A stretch of 64,000 bases of DNA, from NCBI RefSeq assembly GCF_020387415.1, contig NZ_JAGWCB010000008.1, positions 481,183-545,182 on the forward strand, written 5' to 3'. Source of the DNA: Ideonella benzenivorans. Its GTDB lineage: Bacteria > Pseudomonadota > Gammaproteobacteria > Burkholderiales > Burkholderiaceae_C. The notes under the pieces are model-generated. The model saw only the letters and a list, made by a program, of their open reading frames with translations. It was not told where the DNA came from and made no database searches. Below, piece after piece: positions 52,561-64,000 of this stretch (positions are counted from its first letter, which is position 1; every line of letters starts with the position of its first letter). A program made the translations under genes and the position numbers.

Positions 52561-54210
52561 TCAGCCGATTGCGGCCCCCGACTTGGCCTTCTCGCGCAGC
52601 ATGAACTTCTGGATCTTGCCGGTCGAGGTCTTGGGGATGGGCTCGAAGCGGATCTCACGCGGCACCTTGTAGCCGGCCAGCAGCGTCTTGCAGTGGGCGA
52701 TCAGATCCTCGGCCGTCACCTGGGCCCCCAGGGCCAGCTCGACGAAGGCCACCGGCGTCTCGCCCCACTTCGGGTCGGGCTTGGCGACCACGGCCGCAGC
52801 GGCCACCGCGGGGTGGCGGTACAGCGCGTCCTCCACCTCGATGGAGCTGATGTTCTCGCCGCCGGAGATGATGATGTCCTTGCTGCGGTCCTTGATCTTG
52901 ACGTAGCGGTCGGGCTCCATCACGGCCAGGTCGCCGGTGTGGAACCAGCCGCCCGCGAAGGCCTTGTCCGTCGCGCTGGGGTTCTTCAGGTAGCCCTTCA
53001 TCGCGATGTTGCCGCGGAACATGATCTCGCCCATGGTCTGGCCATCGGCCGGCACCTCGGTCATGGTTTCGGCGTCCATCACGGTCATGCCTTCCTGCAG
53101 CGGATAGCGCACGCCCTGGCGGCCGTTCAGGCGGGTCTGCTCGGACAGGCTTTCTGCCGCCCACGACGGCCGCTTGACGGCCACCGCCGCCGGGCCATAG
53201 ACCTCGGTCAGGCCGTAGACATGGGTGATGTCGAAGCCCATCTTGGCCATGCCTTCGATCATCGCGGCCGGCGGCGCCGCGCCGGCCACCATGCCGCGCA
53301 CGCGCTGGGTGATGCCATCGCGCAGCGAGGGATCGGCCGCGATCAGCAGGTTGTGCACGATGGGCGCGGCGCAGTAGTGGTCCACCTTGTGCTCGCGCAT
53401 CGCCTCCAGGATCAGCTTGGCATCCACCTTGCGCAGGCAGACATGGGTGCCGGCAATCATCGCGATGGTCCAGGGGAAGCACCAGCCGTTGCAGTGGAAC
53501 ATCGGCAGCGTCCACAGGTAGACCGGGAAGTGCGGCATGGTCCAGCTGGCCACGTTGCACACCGCGTTCAGGTAAGCGCCGCGGTGGTGGGTCACCACGC
53601 CCTTGGGGTCGCCGGTGGTGCCACTGGTGTAGCTCACCGCGATCGCGTCCCACTCGTCGACCGGGCCGTCCAGATGGGCCACCGGCTCGTGGGCCGCCAG
53701 CAGGGCCTCGTATTCATGGGTGCCCAGGCGTTCGGCGCGGCCGGTGTACTCGCTGTCGGCCACGTCGATCACGATCGGGTTGCGGCCATGCTCCTCACGC
53801 AGACGGCGCAGGGCTTCGAACATCAGCGGGCCGAACTCGGTGTCGGTGATCAGCACTGCGGTCTCGCAGTGGTTCATCTGCCAGGCCAGCAGCGGCGCAT
53901 CCAGCCGGGTGTTCAGCGTGTTGAGCACGGCGCCGGTGGCGGGCACGCCGTAGTGGGCCTCCACCATCTCGGGGGTGTTGGGCAGCATCACGCTCACGGT
54001 GGTGCCCCGGCCCACACCCAGCGCCTTCAGCGCGGCGGCCAGGCGGGCGCTGCGGTCGCGCGTCTGCGCCCAGGTGTAGCGGCGCTGGCCGTGGATCACC
54101 GAGGTCAGATCCCCGAACACTTCGGCCGTGCGCTCCACGAAGCTGATCGGCGACAAGGGCACGTAGTTGGCCGGGTTCTTGTCCAGGTGCTGGTCGTAAA
54201 TGCCGCTCAT
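52561..54210 (-). CDS. AMP-dependent acyl-CoA synthetase
   Basis: 549 residues. It activates a carboxylic acid as an acyl-AMP and then as a CoA thioester. The AMP-binding P-loop SYTSGTTGDPKGVV (about 190-203), the A5 core THVYGLTEVYG, GWFHTGDLAVMEPDRYVKIKDRSKDIIISGGENIS and the C-terminal lysine in PKTSTGKIQKF are all intact. The sequence type is that of medium-chain or 3-methylmercaptopropionate (DmdB-like) CoA ligases; the substrate is not determined. ATG at 54210 has AGGAGA upstream. It is divergent from the glycine riboswitch. Confidence 0.92.
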   Translation of the reverse strand: MSGIYDQHLDKNPANYVPLSPISFVERTAEVFGDLTSVIHGQRRYTWAQTRDRSARLAAALKALGVGRGTTVSVMLPNTPEMVEAHYGVPATGAVLNTLNTRLDAPLLAWQMNHCETAVLITDTEFGPLMFEALRRLREEHGRNPIVIDVADSEYTGRAERLGTHEYEALLAAHEPVAHLDGPVDEWDAIAVSYTSGTTGDPKGVVTHHRGAYLNAVCNVASWTMPHFPVYLWTLPMFHCNGWCFPWTIAMIAGTHVCLRKVDAKLILEAMREHKVDHYCAAPIVHNLLIAADPSLRDGITQRVRGMVAGAAPPAAMIEGMAKMGFDITHVYGLTEVYGPAAVAVKRPSWAAESLSEQTRLNGRQGVRYPLQEGMTVMDAETMTEVPADGQTMGEIMFRGNIAMKGYLKNPSATDKAFAGGWFHTGDLAVMEPDRYVKIKDRSKDIIISGGENISSIEVEDALYRHPAVAAAAVVAKPDPKWGETPVAFVELALGAQVTAEDLIAHCKTLLAGYKVPREIRFEPIPKTSTGKIQKFMLREKAKSGAAIG

Positions 54211-54320
54211 CGCAGTCTCCTCTTGGTTTTTGGTTGGCGGTGAATATACGCGGGACTCTATGTGGCGCAGTTGAACGCAAGCTGACCCAAACCCACGCCA
54301 GGCGGTTACACTGCGCGGAT

Positions 54321-54550
54321 GTCAGGAGAGAGCCCCGCACACCGGGGCCGCCGAAGGCGCAGAGGTTCATCCCTCGAACGCTCAGGCAAAAGGACTGGCA
54401 GCCGTGCGCGTGGCGACACCCGCACGTTCCTCACTGGAGAGAGACCGGGGATGGCGTGAGCGCCATGAGACGGTCCACCGAAGGGGCAAGCAGCCTCCCG
54501 CGCAACCCGCGGAGCTGCCAATCTCTCAGGTAAAGCGGACAGCGGGGGCC
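54321..54550 (+). promoter_or_regulatory. Tandem glycine riboswitch upstream of gcvT
   Basis: Two glycine aptamers lie head to tail. The first (about 54321-54402) has GGAGAGAGCC, CCGCCGAAGGCGCA and CTCAGGCAAAAGGACTG; the second (about 54432-54550) has GGAGAGAGACC, CCACCGAAGGGGCAAG and CTCTCAGGTAAAGCGGACAG. These are the core elements of the class and normally turn on glycine cleavage when glycine is abundant. A TACACT -10-like box at 54307-54312 fits a start at about 54320. The rest of 54211-54320 holds the ligase promoter region; nothing else is seen. Confidence 0.96.
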
Positions 54551-54607
54551 CTTGGATGATTTTTTCAGCCAGCCGCCCCGCCACCTTTCACCGAGAGACG
54601 CCCGCCC

Positions 54608-55750
54608 ATGAGTGACGCTGCCCCCCTGCTCCAGACCCCGCTGCACGCCCTGCACCTTGAACTCGGTGCCCGCATGGTGCCGTTCGCCGGCTATGCCATG
54701 CCGGTGCAGTACCCCACGGGCCTGATGGCCGAACACCGCCAGTGCCGCGAGGCCGCCGCGCTGTTCGACGTGTCCCACATGGGCCAGCTGCGCCTGATCG
54801 GCGCCGAGGCCGCCGCCGCGCTGGAAACCCTGGTGCCGGTCGACGTGCTCGACCTGCCCGCCGGCAAGCAGCGCTACGCGTTCTTCACCAATGCCGAAGG
54901 CACGCTGCTGGACGACCTGATGATCACCCGCCCGGCCGGCGAGGCCGCCGCGGCCTTCGGCGACCTGTTCGTGGTGGTCAACGCCGGTTGCAAGGACGCC
55001 GACATCGCCCACCTGCAGGCCCACATCGGCAGCCGCTGCACCGTGCAGCCCCTGCCCGAGCGTGCGCTGCTGGCGCTGCAAGGCCCGCAGGCGGTCACCG
55101 CCCTGTCGCGCCTGAACCCCGGCGTGGCCAGCCTCACCTTCATGACCGGCGGCCTGTTCACGCTGGCCGGTGCCGAGTGCTTCGTCACCCGCTCCGGCTA
55201 CACCGGCGAGGACGGCTTCGAAATCTCGGTGCATGAAAGTCAGGCCGAAGCGCTGGCCCGCGCCCTGCTGGCCGAGCCCGAGGTCAAGCCCGCCGGTCTG
55301 GGCGCGCGCGACACCCTGCGCCTGGAAGCCGGCCTGTGCCTGTACGGCCATGACATCGACACCACCACCAACCCGGTGGAGGCCGCGCTGACCTGGGCCA
55401 TCCAGAAGGTGCGCCGTGCCGGTGGCGCCCGCGCCGGCGGCTACCCCGGTGCCGCGGTGATCGACGCGCAATTTGCCAATGGCCCCAGCCGCAAGCGCGT
55501 GGGCCTGGTCGGCAAGGAACGCGCCCCGGTGCGCGAAGGCACGGCCCTGGTGGCGGCCGACGGCACGCCGCTGGGCACCGTCACCAGCGGCACCCTGGGC
55601 CCCACCGTCAACACCCCCGTGGCCATGGCTTACTTGCCGGCGGCCTACACCGCCGTCGGCACCGAAGTCTTCGCCGAAGTGCGCGGCAAGCGCCTGCCCA
55701 TGACCGTGGCGGCCATGCCCTTCACGCCCAACCGCTACTACCGCGGCTGA
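54608..55750 (+). CDS. gcvT: Glycine cleavage system T protein (aminomethyltransferase)
   Basis: 380 residues. GcvT releases ammonia from aminomethyl-lipoyl GcvH and passes the methylene to tetrahydrofolate. Family marks are MVPFAGYAMPVQYPTG, FDVSHMGQ, TRSGYTGEDGFEI, GLGARDTLRLEAGLCLYGHD and the end YYRG. It is first in the gcvT-gcvH-gcvP unit, 58 bases after the riboswitch. Confidence 0.97.
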   Translation: MSDAAPLLQTPLHALHLELGARMVPFAGYAMPVQYPTGLMAEHRQCREAAALFDVSHMGQLRLIGAEAAAALETLVPVDVLDLPAGKQRYAFFTNAEGTLLDDLMITRPAGEAAAAFGDLFVVVNAGCKDADIAHLQAHIGSRCTVQPLPERALLALQGPQAVTALSRLNPGVASLTFMTGGLFTLAGAECFVTRSGYTGEDGFEISVHESQAEALARALLAEPEVKPAGLGARDTLRLEAGLCLYGHDIDTTTNPVEAALTWAIQKVRRAGGARAGGYPGAAVIDAQFANGPSRKRVGLVGKERAPVREGTALVAADGTPLGTVTSGTLGPTVNTPVAMAYLPAAYTAVGTEVFAEVRGKRLPMTVAAMPFTPNRYYRG

Positions 55751-55812
55751 GCCCCTCCCCTTTCTTCTCCCTTTCTTCCTTTTCGCCCCTCAACGCCTCG
55801 CAGGAGCCTGCC

Positions 55813-56187
55813 ATGACCGTCAAGTACACCAACGACCACGAGTGGATCAACATCACCGACCCCGCCGCCGCCATCGTCGGCATCACCGTGCATGCCCAGG
55901 ACGCCCTGGGTGACGTGGTGTTCGTGGACCTGCCCGAAGTGGGCAAGACCATCGCCAAGGGTGAGATCGCCGGCGTCGTGGAATCGGTGAAGGCCGCGGC
56001 CGACGTCTACATGCCGGTCTCGGGCGAGATCGTCGAAGTCAACGAAGACCTGCGCAACGACCCGGCCCTGGCCAACAGCGACCCGCTGGGTGCCGGCTGG
56101 TTCTTCAAGGTCAAGCTCTCGGATGCCTCCCAGCTGGATGAGCTGATGGACTCCACCGCCTACGACGCCCTGCTCAAGACCCTCTGA
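55813..56187 (+). CDS. gcvH: Glycine cleavage system H protein
   Basis: 124 residues. GcvH carries the lipoyl arm that shuttles the aminomethyl group; the lipoylated lysine is K60 in [20 protein letters not shown] and [10 protein letters not shown] are typical. It lies 62 bases after gcvT, with a CAGGAG ribosome site. Confidence 0.97.
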   Translation: MTVKYTNDHEWINITDPAAAIVGITVHAQDALGDVVFVDLPEVGKTIAKGEIAGVVESVKAAADVYMPVSGEIVEVNEDLRNDPALANSDPLGAGWFFKVKLSDASQLDELMDSTAYDALLKTL

Positions 56188-56206
56188 TCCTGCCGAGACC
56201 GCTGCC

Positions 56207-59113
<2,907 letters not shown>

Positions 59114-59124
59114 GCCCCTGAACC

Positions 59125-59152
59125 GGGCGGCGGCCTCCGCGCGCTGCCGCCC
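59125..59152 (+). terminator. Hairpin between gcvP and sdaA
   Basis: GGGCGGC (59125-59131) pairs with GCCGCCC (59146-59152). It lies in the 68-base gap and has no T run, so it could lower read-through or stabilise the gcv message rather than stop it. Confidence 0.35.
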
Positions 59153-59181
59153 TTCCCCCGGCCCCTTGTCCAGGAGCCCCC

Positions 59182-60573
<1,392 letters not shown>

Positions 60574-60608
60574 GGTCAGCCTATCGCGCTCTGTCGGGCT
60601 GGAACTGG

Positions 60609-61037
60609 CTACGCCACATTGTGAATCGCGACCGAAAAGGAAACGATGGACAGGAACAAACACAGCGGTGAATACACCCAGGTATCCCACTGGGCGAATT
60701 CAGAGCCACGGACGCGTTTGAAAAATCCCACCAAACGAAACTCACCCACCGCCCGCACGAGCATCAAGATGGCCAGGCCATAACTGAACCCACCCAGCAC
60801 CGGCCGGGGAATGGGCATCTCCAGCAGGCCAGAGGCCCCCGCAATCAGTGCGGCAAACGAGATCAAAGCCAGCCCCACAAAGGCCGTCCCGAGGGCTGAG
60901 GGCATGAAGACCGGCGAACCATTGACCTCGGGGATGGCCGCGGCCTTGCCCAGAGAACCGCCCAAAGCCCAATACCAATGCCAAAGCCCGAGGATTGAAA
61001 ATATCACGCACGCGATGAAAGCCAAGGTGAGGATCAT
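60609..61037 (-). CDS. DUF3995 family membrane protein
   Basis: 142 residues with four membrane helices (about 1-20, 47-67, 78-98, 118-138). The pattern GLWHWYWALGG after the first helix is the DUF3995 signature; the function is unknown. ATG at 61037 has AGGGA upstream; an earlier in-frame start adds 11 residues. The gene is visibly less GC-rich than its neighbours, with more A-ending codons, which may point to acquisition. It converges on sdaA. Confidence 0.8.
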   Translation of the reverse strand: MILTLAFIACVIFSILGLWHWYWALGGSLGKAAAIPEVNGSPVFMPSALGTAFVGLALISFAALIAGASGLLEMPIPRPVLGGFSYGLAILMLVRAVGEFRLVGFFKRVRGSEFAQWDTWVYSPLCLFLSIVSFSVAIHNVA

Positions 61038-61172
61038 GAAATTCCCTGAACCAAGCGCATGGTGAAACACCTTTCCAATAATGCGCCATCCAGGCAGGCA
61101 ACGCTACCGCACTCCCCGCCGCCGGGAGGCCCGCATCCCCCATCAATATGACGCCCCCTGACGCCCCCATGG

Positions 61173-61196
61173 AAAAAGCCGCCCGAAGGCGGCCTT
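61173..61196 (-). terminator. Intrinsic terminator after LivJ-type copy 3
   Basis: On the minus strand GCCGCC-UUCG-GGCGGC is followed by TTTTT. The stem and loop are the same as behind the other two LivJ-type genes, but the outer pairs differ. Confidence 0.85.
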
Positions 61197-61225
61197 TCTG
61201 CTGACAGATATTCAGGAATACCTGA

Positions 61226-62377
61226 TCAGCGCACCACGCCAATCGTGGCCTTCTGGCCCGCCTTGAAGGTGGACAGGGTCAGCGCACCATTCTTGATGTC
61301 GCCCTTTTCGTCGAAGGTGATGGTGCCCGTCACGCCCTTGTAACCGGCGGTCTTGGCCAGCACCGGCAAGTACTTGGCCGGCTCGGCCGAGTTGGCCTTC
61401 ACCATGGCCTGGGCCATCACCATCGTGGCGTCGTAGGTGTAGGGCGAATACAGCTGCACTTCGCTGCCAAAGCGCTTCTTGTAGCGGGCGCGGAAGTCTT
61501 CCATGGCCTTCACGGCCGTCTTGTCGGTCGGCTCGATGCCGCCAGCTTCGGCGCAGATCAGCTGCCCGTCGGCCAGCGCGCCAGCGGCCAGCTTGGGCAT
61601 TTCGCTGGTGCACAGGCCGTCACCGCCCATCAGCTTGGCCTGGATGCCCAGCTGCTTCATCTGGCGGGCCAGCGGACCGCCGACAGCGTCCATGCCACCG
61701 TAGAAGATCACATCAGGCTTGGTGGCCTTGGCGGAGGTCAGGATGCCCATGAAGTCGGTGGCCTTGTCGTTGGTGAATTCGCGCTTCACCACCTTGCCGC
61801 CGGCCGCCTTCACGCCCTTGTCGAACTCATCGGCCACGCCCTGGCCGTAGGCCGTGCGATCGTCAATGACAACAATGGTCTTGGCCTTGAGCGTCTGCAC
61901 GGCGTACTTGCCCAGCGTGCTGCCCAGGTGCACATCGTCGGCCACCACGCGGAAAGTCGTCTTGAAGCCCTGGCGGGTGTACTTGGGGTTGGTGACGGAA
62001 GCGGCGATCTGCGGGATGCCCGCGCCGGCGTAGATGCGCGAAGCCGGAATGGAGGTGCCCGAGTTCAGATGGCCGATCACGCCGTTGACCTTCTCGTCCA
62101 CGAACTTCTGCGCGGCGGTGGTGCCCTGCTTGGGGTCGCCGGCATCGTCTTCGGCCAGCAGTTGGAACTTGGCCTTCTTGCCACCAATGGTCAGGCCCTT
62201 GGCGTTGAGCTCCTCGACGGCCAGGCGGGTGCCGTTCTCGTTGTCCTTGCCCAGGTGGGCTGCGCCGCCGCTGGTGGCGTTCACGGCACCGATCTTGATC
62301 AGCAGGTCTTCAGCCTGGGCCTGGCCGGCCAGCAACGCGGCTGCGGCAGCAGCCACCAGAGTGGTTTTGGTGTTCAT
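61226..62377 (-). CDS. Branched-chain amino acid ABC transporter substrate-binding protein (LivJ/LivK type), copy 3
   Basis: 383 residues with a signal peptide (cleavage near AQA at 20-22). It is a paralogue of the proteins at 214-1365 and 62513-63664, more diverged over the N-terminal two thirds (IGAVNATSGGAAHLG against IGHVGPTSGSIAHLG), including ligand-lobe residues, so its specificity may differ. Its C-terminal part is close to that of copy 2. It follows copy 2 by 135 bases that include a terminator, so it probably has its own promoter or depends on read-through from the liv unit. Confidence 0.9.
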   Translation of the reverse strand: MNTKTTLVAAAAAALLAGQAQAEDLLIKIGAVNATSGGAAHLGKDNENGTRLAVEELNAKGLTIGGKKAKFQLLAEDDAGDPKQGTTAAQKFVDEKVNGVIGHLNSGTSIPASRIYAGAGIPQIAASVTNPKYTRQGFKTTFRVVADDVHLGSTLGKYAVQTLKAKTIVVIDDRTAYGQGVADEFDKGVKAAGGKVVKREFTNDKATDFMGILTSAKATKPDVIFYGGMDAVGGPLARQMKQLGIQAKLMGGDGLCTSEMPKLAAGALADGQLICAEAGGIEPTDKTAVKAMEDFRARYKKRFGSEVQLYSPYTYDATMVMAQAMVKANSAEPAKYLPVLAKTAGYKGVTGTITFDEKGDIKNGALTLSTFKAGQKATIGVVR

Positions 62378-62455
62378 ATCTTGGTTTTCTCTCGGTAGAG
62401 CGGGGCAAATAGCTTACCCCTCCTCACCAGAGATGCCGACCCTCGTGCGCGACAA

Positions 62456-63603
62456 ACCATGAAAAAGGCCGCCCGAAGGCGGCCTTTGAGGGCTGTGTGA
62501 ACAGCCTGGCGATCAGTGCACCACGCCCAGGGCGGTCTTGGCACCGGCCTTGAAGGTGTACAGGGTCAGGGCACCGTTCTTGATGTCGCCCTTCTCGTCG
62601 AAGGCAATGGTGCCCGTCACGCCCTTGTGGCCCGTGGTCTTGGCCAGCACCGGCAGGTACTTGGCCGGCTCGGCCGAGTTGGCCTTCACCATGGCCTGGG
62701 CCATCACCATCGTGGCGTCATACACGTAGGGCGCGTAGATCTGCACGTCGGCGTTGAACTTCTTCTTGAACTTGGCGCGGAAGTCTTCCATCGCCTTCAC
62801 CGCCGCCTTGTCGTTCTGGTCGATACCACCGGCTTCGGCGCACACCACCTGGTTGTCGGCGATCGTGCCGGCCGCCAGCTTGGGCAGCTCGCTCGTGCAG
62901 ATACCGTCACCACCCATGAACTTGGAGGTGATGCCCAGCTGCTTCATCTGGCGCAGCATCGGGCCGGCCACGGCGTCCATGCCGCCGTAGAAGACGATCT
63001 CGGGCTTGGCGCCCTTGATGGAGGTCAGGATGGCGGTGAAGTCGGTCGCCTTGTCGTTGGTGAACTCGCGCTTGACGACCTTGCCGCCAGCAGCCTTCAC
63101 GCCCTTTTCGAACTCGTCGGCCACGCCCTGGCCGTAGGCGGTGCGGTCGTCGATCACGGCGATCGTCTTGCCCTTGAGGGTTTGCACCGCGTACTTGCCC
63201 AGCGTGCCGCCCAGGTGCACGTCATCCGCCACCACGCGGAAGGTGGTCTTGAAGCCCTGGCGGGTGTACTTCGGGTTCGTGGCCGACGGCGAGATCTGCG
63301 GAATGCCCGCGTCCGAATAGATCTTCGAGGCCGGGATCGTGGTGCCCGAGTTCAGGTGGCCGATCACGCCGTTCACCTTTTCGTCCACCAGCTTCTGGGC
63401 GGCGGCGGTGCCTTGCTTCGGATCCGCGGCGTCGTCTTCCGTCAGCAGCACGAACTTGGCCTTCTTGCCGCCGATCATCACGCCCTTGGCGTTCAGTTCG
63501 TCAATGGCCATGCGGGCGCCGTTCTCGTTGTCCTTGCCCAGGTGGGCAATGCTGCCACTGGTCGGGCCGACGTGACCGATCTTGACCACCAGGTCCTCGG
63601 CAT
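62456..63603 (-). repeat. Long direct repeat, copy 2 (LivJ-type gene plus terminator)
   Basis: Colinear with 157-1304 in the same orientation. It includes the terminator and the mature coding part; similarity ends at the signal-peptide codons, which differ between copies. Confidence 0.85.
62462..62487 (-). terminator. Intrinsic terminator after LivJ-type copy 2
   Basis: Identical to the hairpin at 163-188: a 10-bp stem with UUCG loop on the minus strand, followed by a T run. Confidence 0.88.
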
Positions 63604-63664
63604 GGGCTGCGCCCGCCAGCAGAGCCACCGCAGCGGCAGCGACCAGATTCATACGAGACTTCAT
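62513..63664 (-). CDS. Branched-chain amino acid ABC transporter substrate-binding protein (LivJ/LivK type), copy 2
   Basis: 383 residues. The signal peptide differs from copy 1 (MKSRMNLVAAAAVALLAGAAHA), but the mature protein differs by about twelve residues, all in the C-terminal third. It lies 130 bases downstream of livF on the same strand, so this copy is most likely the binding protein of the adjacent Liv importer. ATG at 63664 is chosen at the signal peptide start; an upstream extension of 24 codons is unlike a signal. Ligand is inferred from the family. Confidence 0.92.
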   Translation of the reverse strand: MKSRMNLVAAAAVALLAGAAHAEDLVVKIGHVGPTSGSIAHLGKDNENGARMAIDELNAKGVMIGGKKAKFVLLTEDDAADPKQGTAAAQKLVDEKVNGVIGHLNSGTTIPASKIYSDAGIPQISPSATNPKYTRQGFKTTFRVVADDVHLGGTLGKYAVQTLKGKTIAVIDDRTAYGQGVADEFEKGVKAAGGKVVKREFTNDKATDFTAILTSIKGAKPEIVFYGGMDAVAGPMLRQMKQLGITSKFMGGDGICTSELPKLAAGTIADNQVVCAEAGGIDQNDKAAVKAMEDFRAKFKKKFNADVQIYAPYVYDATMVMAQAMVKANSAEPAKYLPVLAKTTGHKGVTGTIAFDEKGDIKNGALTLYTFKAGAKTALGVVH

Positions 63665-63794
63665 GAACTCAGTTCTCCAAGGGTTGAGAAATGCGTGCGG
63701 GAACCGGCCGGGATGGCCGTGAAGGTGCGCAGGCAAGCACCGTTGCTCCGCCGAAATCCAGACCTGCGAAAAACCATGGGGGCGGTGAAGAGAC

Positions 63795-64000
63795 TCACTC
63801 GCCGAGGTAGGCGGCGCGAACCTTGGGATCGGTCAGAAGCGCCTGGGCCGGGCCGCTCATGCTGACCTCACCGGAGTCCAGCACATAGCCCCGGTCGGCC
63901 AGGGCCAGCGCCCGGCTGGCGTTCTGCTCGACCAGCAGCATCGTCGTGCCCTGCGCGTGGATGGTCTGCACCACCTCGAAGATCTTGTCCACCATGATGG
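63795..64000 (-). CDS. livF: Branched-chain amino acid ABC transporter ATP-binding protein LivF, C-terminal end
   Basis: About 68 codons before the stop; the 5' part is beyond the window. The sequence IMVDKIFEVVQTI, then TTMLLVEQNASRALALADRGYVLDSGEV (H-loop replaced by the usual Q-N-A region of LivF) and KVRAAYLGE at the end, is the LivF C terminus. It energises import of branched-chain amino acids. The remaining liv permease and ATPase genes should lie to the right of the window. Confidence 0.9.
   Translation of the reverse strand, partial: IMVDKIFEVVQTIHAQGTTMLLVEQNASRALALADRGYVLDSGEVSMSGPAQALLTDPKVRAAYLGE

Noticed and set aside
54321..54600. Short open frames over the glycine riboswitch on both strands
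   Set aside because: The conserved aptamer cores account for the sequence, and no ribosome site precedes the frames.

Overview
The window looks like ordinary chromosome from a high-GC betaproteobacterium of the order Burkholderiales, most likely the Rubrivivax/Leptothrix/Ideonella (Sphaerotilaceae) side. The clues are the strong GC third-position bias, GTG and TTG starts, an intracellular PHB depolymerase, DUF1501/DUF1800 and RraA genes next to tRNAs, and the gene orders lptFG-cbiX-cysB and alaA-hom-thrC-molybdopterin genes. I see no phage, transposase, integrase, plasmid or CRISPR signature. Coding density is very high. The only gap over 300 bases (54211-54607) is filled by a glycine riboswitch.

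Layout. 1-1365: the tail of a metal-ion ABC binding protein converges on a LivJ-type amino-acid binding protein (copy 1), with a hairpin terminator between them. 1565-8216: pepA-holC leftwards, then lptF-lptG-cbiX-cysB-aminotransferase rightwards. 8218-14873: a FimV-like protein, an unknown protein, tRNA-Arg, a manganese-riboswitch-controlled UPF0016 transporter, a DUF1800/DUF1501 pair and tRNA-Pro. 14919-20677: rraA, a DMT exporter, a GST, phaZ, and a divergent MFS/AraC pair. 20730-24737: de novo NAD synthesis (nadA, nadC, nadB) with a small ComFB-domain gene between. 24915-27503: clpB behind a clear sigma-32 promoter.

27634-34746 is one long leftward transcription unit: alaA, hom, thrC, then mobB, moeA, moaD, moaE and a flavin reductase. 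34849-39591 runs rightwards: a Mth938-like protein, bcp, a PIN-PhoH ATPase, an NlpC/P60 hydrolase and moaA. 39613-43577: rnhA and a methyltransferase lie divergent from gloB-mltD, and the two central start codons overlap. 43596-46565: recR-ybaB-dnaX. 46627-49634: a divergent PurM-like protein, the 4.5S (SRP) RNA and an FAD dehydrogenase. 49635-54210: glutathione peroxidase, DinB, SDR, enoyl-CoA hydratase and acyl-CoA ligase. 54321-60573: a tandem glycine riboswitch, gcvT-gcvH-gcvP, then sdaA, a route from glycine through serine to pyruvate. 60609-64000: a DUF3995 membrane protein, two more LivJ paralogues and the end of livF.

The most unusual large-scale feature is that the window is bracketed by two nearly identical LivJ-type genes in direct orientation, 62.3 kb apart, with a third, more diverged paralogue beside the second. 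Their sequence pattern suggests gene conversion. I did not find a clearly new multi-gene system. The better leads are the LivJ family and its shared terminators, the overlapping divergent start codons at gloB, the PurM-like protein, an A8 tract at the start of the FimV-like gene, and two proteins of unknown role.
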